Shown here: positions 21,701 through 30,750 of the stretch, in pieces
How positions within the stretch are numbered: the stretch's first letter is position 1
Layout of the letters: each line of letters begins with the position of its first letter
DNA from: Euclidia mi
Taxonomy: Eukaryota; Arthropoda; Insecta; Lepidoptera; Erebidae
Reading direction: 5' to 3'
DNA length: 64,000 nucleotides
NCBI GenBank assembly: GCA_944739405.2
Contig: OX123191.2
Span: 2,026,830-2,090,829, forward strand
Made by a program: the position numbers and the translations under genes
The notes under the pieces: generated by a model
What the model was told of the DNA's origin: nothing
Databases searched by the model: none
What the model saw: the letters and a program-made list of their open reading frames with translations, nothing else

Positions 21701-22297
21701 CATCGAAAATTGGAAGTAATAACGTAATATTTTAAAAAGAATTGAAAATTTTTTAACAAATTGATTAACAAATAATAAGAAAAATAAATAATGCTAACAG
21801 TGTAAAAGGTCAACCTGTCACTTCGATTGAGATCTTACTCTAGATAAATGATATTCTAGAATTGATAATAATAAAAGTGAATTTACAGATAAAATACAAA
21901 ACTAAATTCAAAATCTACCTACCTAACTGACTAACCTTATTCAATTTGAACGTAAATTCCAAAATTGAAGTGAGCAAAGATCAACCGTTAACCATCGATA
22001 TTTAAAAAGACACCTCTATCACGTTCTTATTTAAAAAGCTAATTCGAAAGAATAGATATATCCAGTTACGGTAAGTCAGTACAGTTGAGTGAGTGACAGT
22101 AATTGCTCGCTGCATCCCGCTTTCACGTCGCTTCGACAGATTTTTAATGGCGCCGACACCGAACAAGATTTACGAGATATTAACAAAGTTACCTTTTGTT
22201 CTCTACCAACATTTTTCAAAGGATACATATTTCTTGTTAGAATGTATTTATGATTTGTTATGTTGACTTGTTAGATAATATCGTTTTGTTGTCTTTT
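18705..22297. other. Right-arm sequence without recognised gene
   Basis: Mirror of 6249-9841. Near the outer end, about 22060-22150 on +, there is a GC-richer stretch with a GGTAAGTCAGT donor-like string. It is followed by a 40-codon frame from an ATG at about 22147, which could be a lost exon or chance. Confidence 0.4.
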
Positions 22298-22459
22298 GTT
22301 TTGTTGTCTATCGTTTTGTCGCGGGGGCGCCCACCCCCGCGACGTGGACGCGCCGGACAAGAGTTACTCCGATGACACCTAACGAAAGAAACAGGTGTCC
22401 CGGAGCCGGGTTAATGATCCCGAATTGACCCGAGATCAAAGGCAAAGACGAGAAAAAAG
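22298..22459. other. GC-rich unassigned segment between palindrome arm and SINE
   Basis: About 160 bp, much richer in GC than its surroundings. It contains a short perfect hairpin, TCGCGGGGG/CCCCCGCGA, around CGCCCA, and a repeated CCCG-rich pattern. It begins exactly at the right-arm end and finishes at the broken SINE. The composition suggests the 5' UTR of some other retroelement, but I do not recognise it. Confidence 0.5.
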
Positions 22460-22677
22460 GTCAGTTTATATTAGAAGGTACTGACGCCCTGTAACGATTG
22501 TCAAAGATCTTCATGACAACCGGGACCGACGGCTTAACGTGCTCTCCGAGGCACGGGACAAGCGATAATTAACAATTCAATACGCACATAACTCCGAAAA
22601 GTCATTGGTGCGCGCCGTGAATTCGAACCCGATACCCTCTGCATGGCAGTCTGCTGGTTTATCCACTTGGCTATCGC
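22460..22677 (-). repeat. tRNA-derived SINE, 5' half only
   Basis: Read on the minus strand it starts CAGCGATAGCCAAGTGGA (box A region). It continues through GGGTATCGGGTTCGAAT (box B) and the central block GTGCCTCGGAGAGCACGTTA, and stops at the ATAAACTGAC motif, where the LINE-like 3' half of this family should begin. That missing half has the same sequence as 10104-10266 beyond the palindrome. The SINE head abuts the 17 bp target repeat at 22678. Confidence 0.8.
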
Positions 22678-25215
22678 TGACTATTCACCTGAATATGTAC
22701 ATAAATTTAAAACCTATATAAGTAATTTGACATTTTCTGACATTTATAATACTGATGACCCCAACATTGCATTTAATTTATTTTTTGACCAATTTAATTT
22801 ATTTTATAAACTTTGCTTTCCTTTAAAAATAGTTACTATATGTGCCAACAAAAGACCAAAATGGATTTCGCAGGGTATCAAAATTTGTAGTAGAAGAAAA
22901 AGGCATCTACTATGGGCTTCACGAATAAAACCATCTCTCTATAATAAGGAGAGTTACAAAAAATATTCCAAGCCTTTTAAAAAAATTATCTTATTAACTA
23001 AGCGTGCCCAAAATGTTCATAAAATTAAGACATCAGAAAATAAAATGAAGGCGACTTGGCAAATAATAAACAATACGAAGTGCAATAAACCAAAAGAAAG
23101 TATACAAAAAATTATAGTGAATAACAAAACTATAACTGATCCAAAACAAATAGCAAAGAGTTTTAATGATCATTATGTTGATAAAATTAAACCTTCTAAT
23201 TTAGACACAAGGGCTGCATATAATGTAGAGAATAGTAATAATTCTATGTTCATGGCCCCTAGTGTGCCTCAACAAATTATAACAATTATAAAAAACCTTA
23301 GAAATACCAACAGTGTGGGCTATGATGGCATTTCCACGAAAATTATAAAATCTGTTGGTCATTTAATCTGTTGCCATCTAAGTTATATATTAAATTTGTG
23401 CATTTATCAAGGCGTGTTTCCAGAAAAATTTAAAATCTCCCTAGTAAAACCTATTTATAAGAAAGAGAGTAAGGACTTAATATCATAGTATAGGCCTATC
23501 GCCCTTGTACCAGTTTGTCAAAAATATTTGAAAAGTATATACATAATGAGCTGTACGGATATTTAGAGAATAGGAACGTAATTCGTAAAGAGCAGAAAGG
23601 ATTTAGAAAAGATATGTCGATTAACATGGCTGTTTATGATTTTCTTCATGAGGTTGTAGTAAATATTGATCAAAGAAATCCCGTTTGTGCAGTGTTTTGC
23701 GATATGACGCAAGCATTTGATTATGTAGATCACAACATATTAAAAAATAAACTTGAACGTTACGGTATCCGAGGAAACGTTTTAAACTTAATGGAGTCAT
23801 ACATAACTAACCGAAAACAATTCACTGTGGTTACTGGAGTTGATTTTAATACTAAGAAAGAAGTAGCAACTGCCTCAAATGAACGAATTGTATCATTTGG
23901 TGTCCCACAAGGGAGCGTTTTGGGCCCTTTACTGTTCATTATCTACAGTAATGACCTCCCTATGTCAGTTGACCATCCTATAACTCTTTTCGCTGATGAC
24001 AGTACACTCACAGTACCATGTAAAAATATGATCCAGTACGAAAATTACATTAACAATGCTGTATCTTTGATTATTTCTTGGATGACCAGTAACAACCTAA
24101 AAATTAATTTGAAAAAGACCCAGGTCATGCACTTTTGCCAAAGACCTCAAAATAATCAACTTAGCCTTAAATATGAAGAGTCAGAAATAAATAAGGTAGA
24201 TAATGCTAAATTCCTCGGCCTAGTCATTGACAAACAATTAAATTGGAAAGGTCACACAGAAGAGCTAGCTAGTAAGATCTGTAGCCGTTCTTATGCTCTG
24301 TATAAGCTTGCGCCGACAGTAAATACATCAGCACTGCTCACTGCGTACCATGGCCTTATAGAATCTTTATTACGATATGGGGTGATCTTCTGGGGTAATT
24401 CACTCGATAAGAAAATTGTTTTTAAACTACAAATGCGTTGCATAAGATCTATGTTTGGTCTGGAAGTTACAGATACTTGTAAACCATACTTTGAAAAATA
24501 TAAAATTTTGACATTACCATCGCTATATATTTACGAAACAGCTGTATTTGTAAAAACTAACCCACATCTTTTCCTTAAAATGTCAGATATCTCCGTCCGC
24601 AATCGAAGAGATTGTCATAGGTTGTGTATGCACACAGCAAAAACAGCGCTTTTGGGCAAGAGCATATTTTGCATGGCCCCAAAAATCTATAAGGTTCCTA
24701 ATTCATATAAAACACTTAGCAATAATATATTTAAACGCCATCTAAAAAATCTTTTAATCTCGAAATGTTATTATACAGTTAATGAATTTCTAAATGATGG
24801 ACTTATATTGTAATTGAATAAAACTTTATGACATATATTCTAATTGAAATTCTGTGAATATTTTTATACTTGACATTAATTAGACTGACACTACACTTAA
24901 TATTGACATTTCTATTTTACTTATGATTTATTCTCTTAATTGACATTACTACTTTAATGATTTGCAAACATGCATGACATATTTTAGATTAATAAATTAA
25001 TTTTACCAATGATTATATTATTGAGAGTAATCCTCATTCTAATTAATTAATTTGTGTCTTTTTTTTGCCACTATGTCTTATTATATATTTGCATGTCATG
25101 AACACTGACAGAACATGTTGAGACCATAATTATTGTAATACTATAAGACCTGTAATAACTTTACCTACACATGTTGAGACAAATAAATCATCTTTATCTT
25201 TATCTTTATCTTTGC
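22678..25215 (+). mobile_element. Jockey-type LINE, 3' part
   Basis: Continuation of the element whose endonuclease remnant lies at 9842-10103. It carries a linker, a complete reverse transcriptase and a 3' UTR ending in a CTTTAT hexanucleotide run (about 25189-25213). A related tail ends the minus-strand element at 43431. The left edge carries the right copy of the 17 bp repeat. Confidence 0.8.
22679..24813 (+). pseudogene. Jockey-type reverse transcriptase, interrupted by stop and frameshift
   Basis: Frame one (22679-23488) covers the linker and early reverse transcriptase, including NSVGYDGISTKIIKS. It ends in a TAG inside the expected SYRPIAL motif. A phase shift around 23515 leads into the second frame (to 24813), which carries FCDMTQAFDYVDH, FGVPQGSVLGPLLFIIYS and LFADDSTLTV (catalytic FADD), then the thumb and C-terminal part. 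The two lesions within 30 bp make it a pseudogene. The family normally supplies target-primed reverse transcription from an endonuclease and reverse transcriptase on one polypeptide; here the endonuclease half has been separated by 12.6 kb. The apparent start at 22643 reads through SINE sequence and is not genuine. Confidence 0.85.
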
Positions 25216-26552
25216 TCTGTTGCCTACCTTATGTACTGAATAAATCAATATTTTGCAACAAATCCGTTGCTTCCATAAATTTGTTAAAAACGTCAGAAAT
25301 CGCTTTTATTGGCACAGCATTTTATGAAAGCACACTTACCGCATACGAAAATCATTTCATACAACGGATCAAGTTCTTATGAATGAACGTCAACCACAAA
25401 CAGTTTTTCGGACAAACGTACACACAGTACCATGATTGATGGGATTCTTACACGAGTGTGTGCATCAATCAGAGTGTCGGTGTAACGTCGCCGTCGACGG
25501 CGAGTGATTGAAGACTGGCCGACGGCGAATAATTTGTAACCTCATGCCGTTTTATTGGACTTCCGAGTCGATGTGGAGGAATTGCTATTTGTCGTTGTAT
25601 TCAAACGTCTATGATTTTTGTCTGAATGAATTAATTTTGGTTTGAATAGATTATTGCTAAGCATTTTCAGGTACACCGACCGACCAATCGAAAGTAAGTA
25701 TGTATCAGTGCTTTTTGAGTTGAATGTGAATAAAATTGAGTGGAATTGTTGATTGGGCATACTTCGCTCGTTTACTCACCGAACAAAATGCAACCGCATG
25801 TTACTTGACCACCTCTAAAAAGTAGTTCCCAGGGTAATTTGTAACTATTGTACCAAAAGTAGACAAGCTCTTACGGAAAAACAATTTCATGGAAATTTAT
25901 TTAATTTCGTGACGAAATTTATCCAATAATTCACATTGCAAGTCTGTGGCATTTGGTTCTAAAACGAAAAAATATAAAAATTCTCTCCCGTAATTAAGAG
26001 CGGCTAAGCACCACGGTAGAAATTAAACAGTAAACATTTATTCCGGAAGTTGAATTTATCTGAGGAAATTAAAACCAAACAATATGGACGCCTTCCGGTT
26101 ATTTAGAATTGGGTCTTTAAGTATTATCACCTGATGTTACTGTCTTTACTATGAATATTAATGGTGAAGATCAAATAAACAATTGTGTAAAACAATGGTA
26201 ATTAAGATGGGGTCGCTTTTGAGGTCAGCCATTTTGTCTTAATAATTAGGACATGGTTTATTGACTTATTTGCGTCGCAGCTTAAACTAATGCTATTTGA
26301 CCCCTTGTAAACTTTGACTGTAAAATCTTCTGGGGTCTTTCTGGTAAGAATATATAACAGTTGGCACAATTTTTAAAGTAAATAATCGAACAGGAAGGAA
26401 TAGATTCAATGGGAGTAGGTAATTAGACATTATTTGTTTAATGAGTAATTTATTTATTAAAAGAACGAGTTCAATAACTAAATTATTGAGAGAAATCTAT
26501 CATTGCCCATATAAATTTGTAGTATACCTTATTTGTCGAAATAAAAAGAAAT
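25216..26552. other. Intergenic sequence
   Basis: AT-rich DNA with a small GC patch at 25480-25530 containing the self-complementary CGCCGTCGACGGCG. The 72-codon minus frame at 25542-25760 is serine/asparagine-rich with no recognisable domain. No gene is supported. Confidence 0.4.
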
Positions 26553-26770
26553 GTGCATAGGGTTCCCACCAAGAACTTAGGGTCCCAAGCCAACCTCACC
26601 TGCAAGTGGTGCACCTGCCGACCAACGGACGAGGCTCTGGCAAACAAAATGTCCCAATAAGCGGCAATAGGCTCGCCACCTATTACGTGGGATCAAAACA
26701 CTGGCGAAAAGTGGGCGTTTAATATGCCTCTGCCTACCCCTTCGAGGAAACAGGCGTGAGTCTATGTACT
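26553..26770 (+). repeat. Short non-autonomous retroelement with RTE-like 3' end
   Basis: Plus-strand copy of the repeat at 5549-5780 and 53903-54131. It begins GTGCATAGGGTTCCCACC and ends CTCTGCCTACCCCTTCG, AAACAGGCGTGAG, TCTATGTA. It is closely similar to the 53903 copy throughout. Confidence 0.8.
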
Positions 26771-27363
26771 ATGAAAATATTTACAGTATGTCTGAAAAAT
26801 ATTAACATGAAAAAAACTGGATTGATATGGCAATTGTACGTCTTACTCTGTAATTGCCAAAATAAAATTTTAATAATATTTCTGAGAAATAATTGAGAGA
26901 CTAAATATGATACATATTTTTGTAAAATAATTATTTTCCAATGCCACATATTATCCCATGACAGTGTTTGATACTGACTTGTGATTTGAAAATAAACACC
27001 AACGCATTAACGAAACTATTACGCAGAATATATTGCACCTTTTCACGTTATGTGATGCAGAAAGTGTTGTAAAAGGGGACGAGGAGATTAACCGAGGGGT
27101 CGGCTAGGCGTACGGGCTGCATACTTTTTCAACTGTCCCGTTGGTGTCCCTTGGGGAAACCCTGTGAAAAGTGCTATGGTGTTATATTGTGAATACATCT
27201 ATTACACATTAACCTAATTATTTTTATAAATTAAATACTTGTGAGTGTCAAGTAGAAGTCATTATCTTTCTTGCGTTATTTCCTTTGCATACAAGACTAT
27301 AGCTTTGATCTCCAGAGTCTGCTTCCTAGTTTTACCTGATATCACACTATATTAGCTTTATAG
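26771..27363. other. Intergenic sequence
   Basis: AT-rich, with a GC-richer patch at 27068-27180 that I cannot assign. No gene. Confidence 0.35.
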
Positions 27364-27728
27364 GCAGCAATAGCATAGTGGAGATACCAACAGACTGCCG
27401 TGCTGGGGGTATCGGGTTCGAATCCATGGCGCGCACCAATGAATTTTCGGAGTTATGTGCGTATTAAATTATTAATTATCGCTTATCCCGTGCCTCGGAG
27501 AGCACGTTAAGTCGTCGGTCGCGGTTGTCATGAAGATCTTTGACAGTTGTTTGAGTTCGTCAGTACCTCTAAATAAACTGACACTAGTCTTAACCATGGA
27601 ATATCGCTATCCCTTCGCGTTGCGGAGGTCAGACAGGCAGTCGCTCAGTGGAAAAGGTAATATTCAGCCAAATCCGGTTAGACTAGTAAGCGGACCCCAG
27701 ATTGAAACTGGGATAACGATAGGAGGAT
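27364..27728 (+). repeat. tRNA-derived SINE with LINE-like 3' half
   Basis: Three modules are visible. First, a tRNA-like head with box A (AGCATAGTGGA) and box B (GGGTATCGGGTTCGAATCC). Second, a central block containing GTGCCTCGGAGAGCACGTTA. Third, a 3' half from about 27568 that parallels the zinc-finger LINE terminus at 18281-18440, including CCATGGAATATCGCTATCCC and CGGACCCCAGATTGAAACTG. It would be transcribed by RNA polymerase III and mobilised in trans by the matching LINE, as in other tail-sharing SINE/LINE pairs. Confidence 0.85.
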
Positions 27729-28344
27729 TCCCCCAGATAGAGATATGCCTCGGCTTAAACCAGTGTTAATATACTGACTGCCCATAACCACTGTCAAACA
27801 TCTTTATAAGAGCCTTTATGGAGCCAAAATCAAGATAGCGTGTGATTAAACTCACTAATATTGTAATAGTAGTTTAGCGTCATTAGTTTTGAAGCATTAC
27901 ATTTGGTAAAGTGAGTTATTCTGGCGACTGGGACCGCAATGCACTGGTTTGGCAATTCTGGTAGCTGAATCCATTTAAATTTAATATTTTTTTCCAGCGA
28001 TTAAGACCAACGAGAGAGATTTTTAAACAGTTTTTACAGTCTAAGAGCCACCTAGCACATGCAAGAACAATCATATTATAAACACGAAGTAACCCGTTCT
28101 TGCATAGGTAATCAAATATCCACAACACATCAATAAACAGTACATAAGTACGTATTGATATTCGTTCGATGAATCCCCATACTATTGTTATTGTTAACAC
28201 CCTCAAAATCCGGCTTTTACACTAATGTGTTTATTTATAAACGATTTCCTTCTAATCTAGCATTTGGAATATACGGGCTGTTTTTGGTGACGTAGACGCG
28301 TCAGGGATTTATCTTTTAGTGGTAGTCTTGAATGCTGAATACAG
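27729..28344. other. Intergenic sequence
   Basis: No gene recognised. The 96-codon minus frame at 27916-28206 has no family features. Confidence 0.35.
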
Positions 28345-28398
28345 TCAGCGATATCCTAGTGAAGATATCAACAGACTGCCATCCAGAGTTTCAATCAT
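28345..28398 (+). repeat. SINE head fragment
   Basis: CAGCGATATCCTAGTGAAG followed by a diverged ATCAACAGACTGCC matches the tRNA-like head of the SINE at 27364. The rest of the element is absent. Confidence 0.6.
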
Positions 28399-28403
28399 TT
28401 GTT

Positions 28404-28443
28404 AAAACTGTTAGCGGATCCTCTGGGATCCGCTAACAGTTTT
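28404..28443. repeat. 18 bp perfect hairpin
   Basis: AAAACTGTTAGCGGATCC at 28404-28421 is exactly complementary to 28426-28443 across a 4 nt loop (TCTG). It lies between two SINE head fragments of opposite orientation. Confidence 0.85.
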
Positions 28444-28569
28444 ATCAAAATTCAAGAAAATATTTGCTTTTGTACAGAGCCCTCTGACCTAATATAAAAG
28501 CGATAGCGAAGCGAAGTTACACGGCTTAGACAGCGTCAATTGATTTAATGCTGACTCCCCATACTATTG

Positions 28570-28670
28570 TGAAAGATCTTAATGGCAGACGGGACCAACA
28601 TTGATCAATGCTAGTGGTGCCGCCTTGTGTTTGGAACCGATACCCTCTGCAAGACAGTCTGTTAGTAGGT
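28570..28670 (-). repeat. SINE 5' fragment, minus orientation
   Basis: On the minus strand it reads AACAGACTGTCTTGCAGAGG, then a degraded box B and the AAGATCTTTCACAATAG region. This is the first part of the same SINE family in diverged form. Confidence 0.55.
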
Positions 28671-28808
28671 ATGTCTTTAAAAAAAAACAAATAGTATCTC
28701 TTCAAGCCTTTCCTCGCCTTCTAATTCATGTCATAATGAATAATTTCTATCCAAGCATAAGGAAAAAATGAAAAATAAATTGAAATCCTCCGTCTTATTT
28801 CATAATAC

Positions 28809-29249
28809 TGTTACGAATTGAAAATAACGCCATCTATCAGTGAATGGGAGAACTACATGAGGTTAGATGTATCACTTGTTTAAGGCTGTTTCATCTATCC
28901 TCTAATAGATGGCGTAGGTGTAAATAGAACATTTACACAATTCTAGAAACACCTTACACGTTTCCAGAAATATCGTGAGTCGTCTCGAAAAGTCTAGTGA
29001 TGTTATCCGGCCAGTATAAATAGAGCGAGAGCGCGCGAGACAGGACAGTTCAATTGAATACGGAAAGCGATCAACAAGAAGCGAAGGAAATAAGTCGGAA
29101 GTGTTTAGTGTTGTTCTAGTGGTGTGAATAGTGTGTTTTATTAGTGAAGTGAAAATTAAGTGTGTGTATCTAGTGTTTGTGTGTTAAAATAAAGTACAGT
29201 TTAGTGGCATAGTCAGTTTTAATTTATCGTCGAACCCCAGCTCGTAACA
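28809..29249 (+). repeat. 5' LTR
   Basis: 441 bp, bounded by the inverted TGTTACGA/CTCGTAACA ends. It contains an upstream hairpin, GTGTAAAT-AGAAC-ATTTACAC, a TATA box and the R/U5 region beginning near CGGAAAGCGATCAACAAG, which is shared with the 3' LTR. Confidence 0.92.
29015..29022 (+). promoter_or_regulatory. TATA box of the 5' LTR
   Basis: TATAAATA within CCAGTATAAATAGAGCG. Transcription would be expected to start about 25-30 nt downstream, near the GGACAGTTCAATTG stretch. The 3' LTR has lost this segment. Confidence 0.65.
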
Positions 29250-29252
29250 AAT

Positions 29253-29264
29253 TGGTGTCAGAAG
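29253..29264 (+). other. Primer binding site (tRNA-Leu-like)
   Basis: TGGTGTCAGAAG, 3 nt after the 5' LTR, complements the 3' end of leucine tRNAs ending CTTCTGACACCA. A tRNA annealed here would prime minus-strand DNA synthesis. Confidence 0.75.
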
Positions 29265-29277
29265 AAAGGGATAAATT

Positions 29278-30750
29278 ATGCCGGTTATGCCGAAGGAAGA
29301 AACTGACGGAGTGCGTACCAGGAACCAGCGCCAGCAAGACCTGGACCAGAGACGCTTCGGAGACGTTCCTTCTCCATCGTCTGGTGGATCAGGCGACTCC
29401 GCGGCTGCAGTGGAGCCTGCCAGCGCACACTCCATGGCGGTGCCCGACATCGCGGCTCTGATGGCGTTCATGCAGGAGCAGGCCCGCCGTCAGGAGGAGC
29501 AGGCCCGCCGTCAGGAGGAGCACGCGCGCCGCATGGAAGAACAGCGGCAGCGCGACAAGGAGGAGCAGGCCCGCCGTCAGGAGGAGCAGGCTCGCCGTCA
29601 AGAGGAGCAGGCTCGCCGTCAAGAGGAGCACGCGCGCCGCCTGGAGGAACAGCTTCAGCGCGACAAGGAGGAGCAGGCTCGCCGTCAAGAGGAGCACGCG
29701 CGCCGCCTAGAGGAACAGCTTCAGCGCGATAAGGAGGAGCAGGCTCGCCGTCAGGAGGAGCAGGCTCGCCGTCAAGAGGAGCACGCGCGCCGCCTGGAGG
29801 AACAGCTTCAGCGCGACAAGGAGGAGCACGCGCGCCGCCTAGAAGAGCAGGTGGTGCTTATGAAGGACCTCAGCGCCACTGTAGGGAAGGACCTGAAGGC
29901 GGTCAAGGAGGAACTTCAGCAGCACGAGGCCCGTATCAGCGACGTAGAGATGCTCGTGCACGACAAGCTTGAGACTCGCGTCGCCTCCATAGAGAAGCGT
30001 GTACATGACCAGCACGAGACCTGTGTTGCTGAAGTGGAGAAAAAATTGCGTGGGCTCGAAGTAACACCAGCGGCTGTAGCGCCCTCACCTCGTGGATTTA
30101 AGGTTCCACCATTTGATGGCTCGTCATCATGGTCTGCATACAAGATCCAGTTCGAGGCTGTGATGCGATCGAATGGGTGGACCAAAGAACAGGCCTTAAC
30201 CGCCCTAACCTTGGGCCTTCGCGACCGGGCCTTGACAGTGTTGGAGGCACTCGGGCAAGACGTCACCTACGACAAGCTCCTGGAGGCGCTGGAGGCGAGA
30301 TACGGTGACGCGCACCTTGAACACGTTTATCGTGCTCAGCTGAAGGACAGGACACAACGCACCGGAGAAACTCTGCAGCAGTGGGCTCTAGAGGTGGAAA
30401 AGCTGGTCAGGAAGGCATACCAGTCGTCGCCTGCGCTTATTGACGGGAACCTCGTACAGGCGTTTACGGATGGGATCCGGGACCTGGAGGTAAGAGCAGC
30501 AGTGAGGCTTGGGCACTTCAAGGACCTCAAGGACGCTTTAGCCCACGCTCTGGAGGTGGAAGCAGTGCGACGCGACGATAGAGGTCACCGCATCAGGGAA
30601 GTTGTGTCGTCACCTCGGTGCTACAATTGCGGAGAAAGAGGCCATATCCGCTTGAGCTGCCCAAAGCGTAGGCAGCCTGGTGACACCCTGTCTCCACCAA
30701 AGGGGTCGCCTGATGTGCCTGCCAGGCAGCGAGAGCAGGGAAACGAGTAG
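29278..30750 (+). CDS. gag: Gag polyprotein (490 codons)
   Basis: Structural protein of the gypsy-type element. It assembles particles and binds the genomic RNA in the cytoplasm. Residues about 60-205 form a highly charged helical region built from near-perfect heptads of the EEQARRQ/EEHARRL type, encoded by roughly 21 bp tandem repeats; a long coiled coil is expected. Residues about 275-410 look like a retrotransposon capsid domain (FDGSSSWSAYKIQFEAVM, then EALEARYGDAHLEHVYRAQL). A CCHC knuckle, CYNCGERGHIRLSC (C-x2-C-x4-H-x4-C), lies near residues 448-461. The ATG at 29278 is the first after the primer site. The stop at 30748-30750 overlaps the pol frame. The repeat-driven coiled coil is unusually long and regular for Gag. 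Confidence 0.92.
   Translation: MPVMPKEETDGVRTRNQRQQDLDQRRFGDVPSPSSGGSGDSAAAVEPASAHSMAVPDIAALMAFMQEQARRQEEQARRQEEHARRMEEQRQRDKEEQARRQEEQARRQEEQARRQEEHARRLEEQLQRDKEEQARRQEEHARRLEEQLQRDKEEQARRQEEQARRQEEHARRLEEQLQRDKEEHARRLEEQVVLMKDLSATVGKDLKAVKEELQQHEARISDVEMLVHDKLETRVASIEKRVHDQHETCVAEVEKKLRGLEVTPAAVAPSPRGFKVPPFDGSSSWSAYKIQFEAVMRSNGWTKEQALTALTLGLRDRALTVLEALGQDVTYDKLLEALEARYGDAHLEHVYRAQLKDRTQRTGETLQQWALEVEKLVRKAYQSSPALIDGNLVQAFTDGIRDLEVRAAVRLGHFKDLKDALAHALEVEAVRRDDRGHRIREVVSSPRCYNCGERGHIRLSCPKRRQPGDTLSPPKGSPDVPARQREQGNE
30738..30744 (+). promoter_or_regulatory. Putative -1 ribosomal frameshift site between gag and pol
   Basis: G GGA AAC is in the correct phase relative to gag (codons GGA 30739-30741 and AAC 30742-30744), 3 nt before the gag stop. 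The pol frame is the -1 frame and is open from 30714. Seven nt downstream AGCCAG (30752-30757) can pair with CTGGCT (30774-30779), giving a stem at the usual spacing. GGGAAAC is a known retroviral slippery heptamer. Confidence 0.7.

Larger units (their letters stand above)
15741..22297 (-). repeat. Right arm of the 6.56 kb inverted repeat
   Basis: Reverse complement of 6249-12805. The inner end lies within the endonuclease part of the plus-strand LINE. The outer end lies at 22297, next to a local GTTTTGTTGTCT repetition. It carries most of the LINE ORF, the inverted jockey-type remnant and about 3.6 kb of unassigned sequence. Confidence 0.9.

Noticed and set aside
6249..22297. Palindrome as a missed sequencing-adapter (fold-back read) artefact
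   Set aside because: Such artefacts have no spacer. Here about 1.56 kb of unpaired LINE leader separates the arms after collapsing the overlap, and the arms differ by real substitutions. Full exclusion still needs reads.
29389..29697. Leucine-rich minus ORF opposite gag
   Set aside because: Shadow of the heptad-repeat coding strand.
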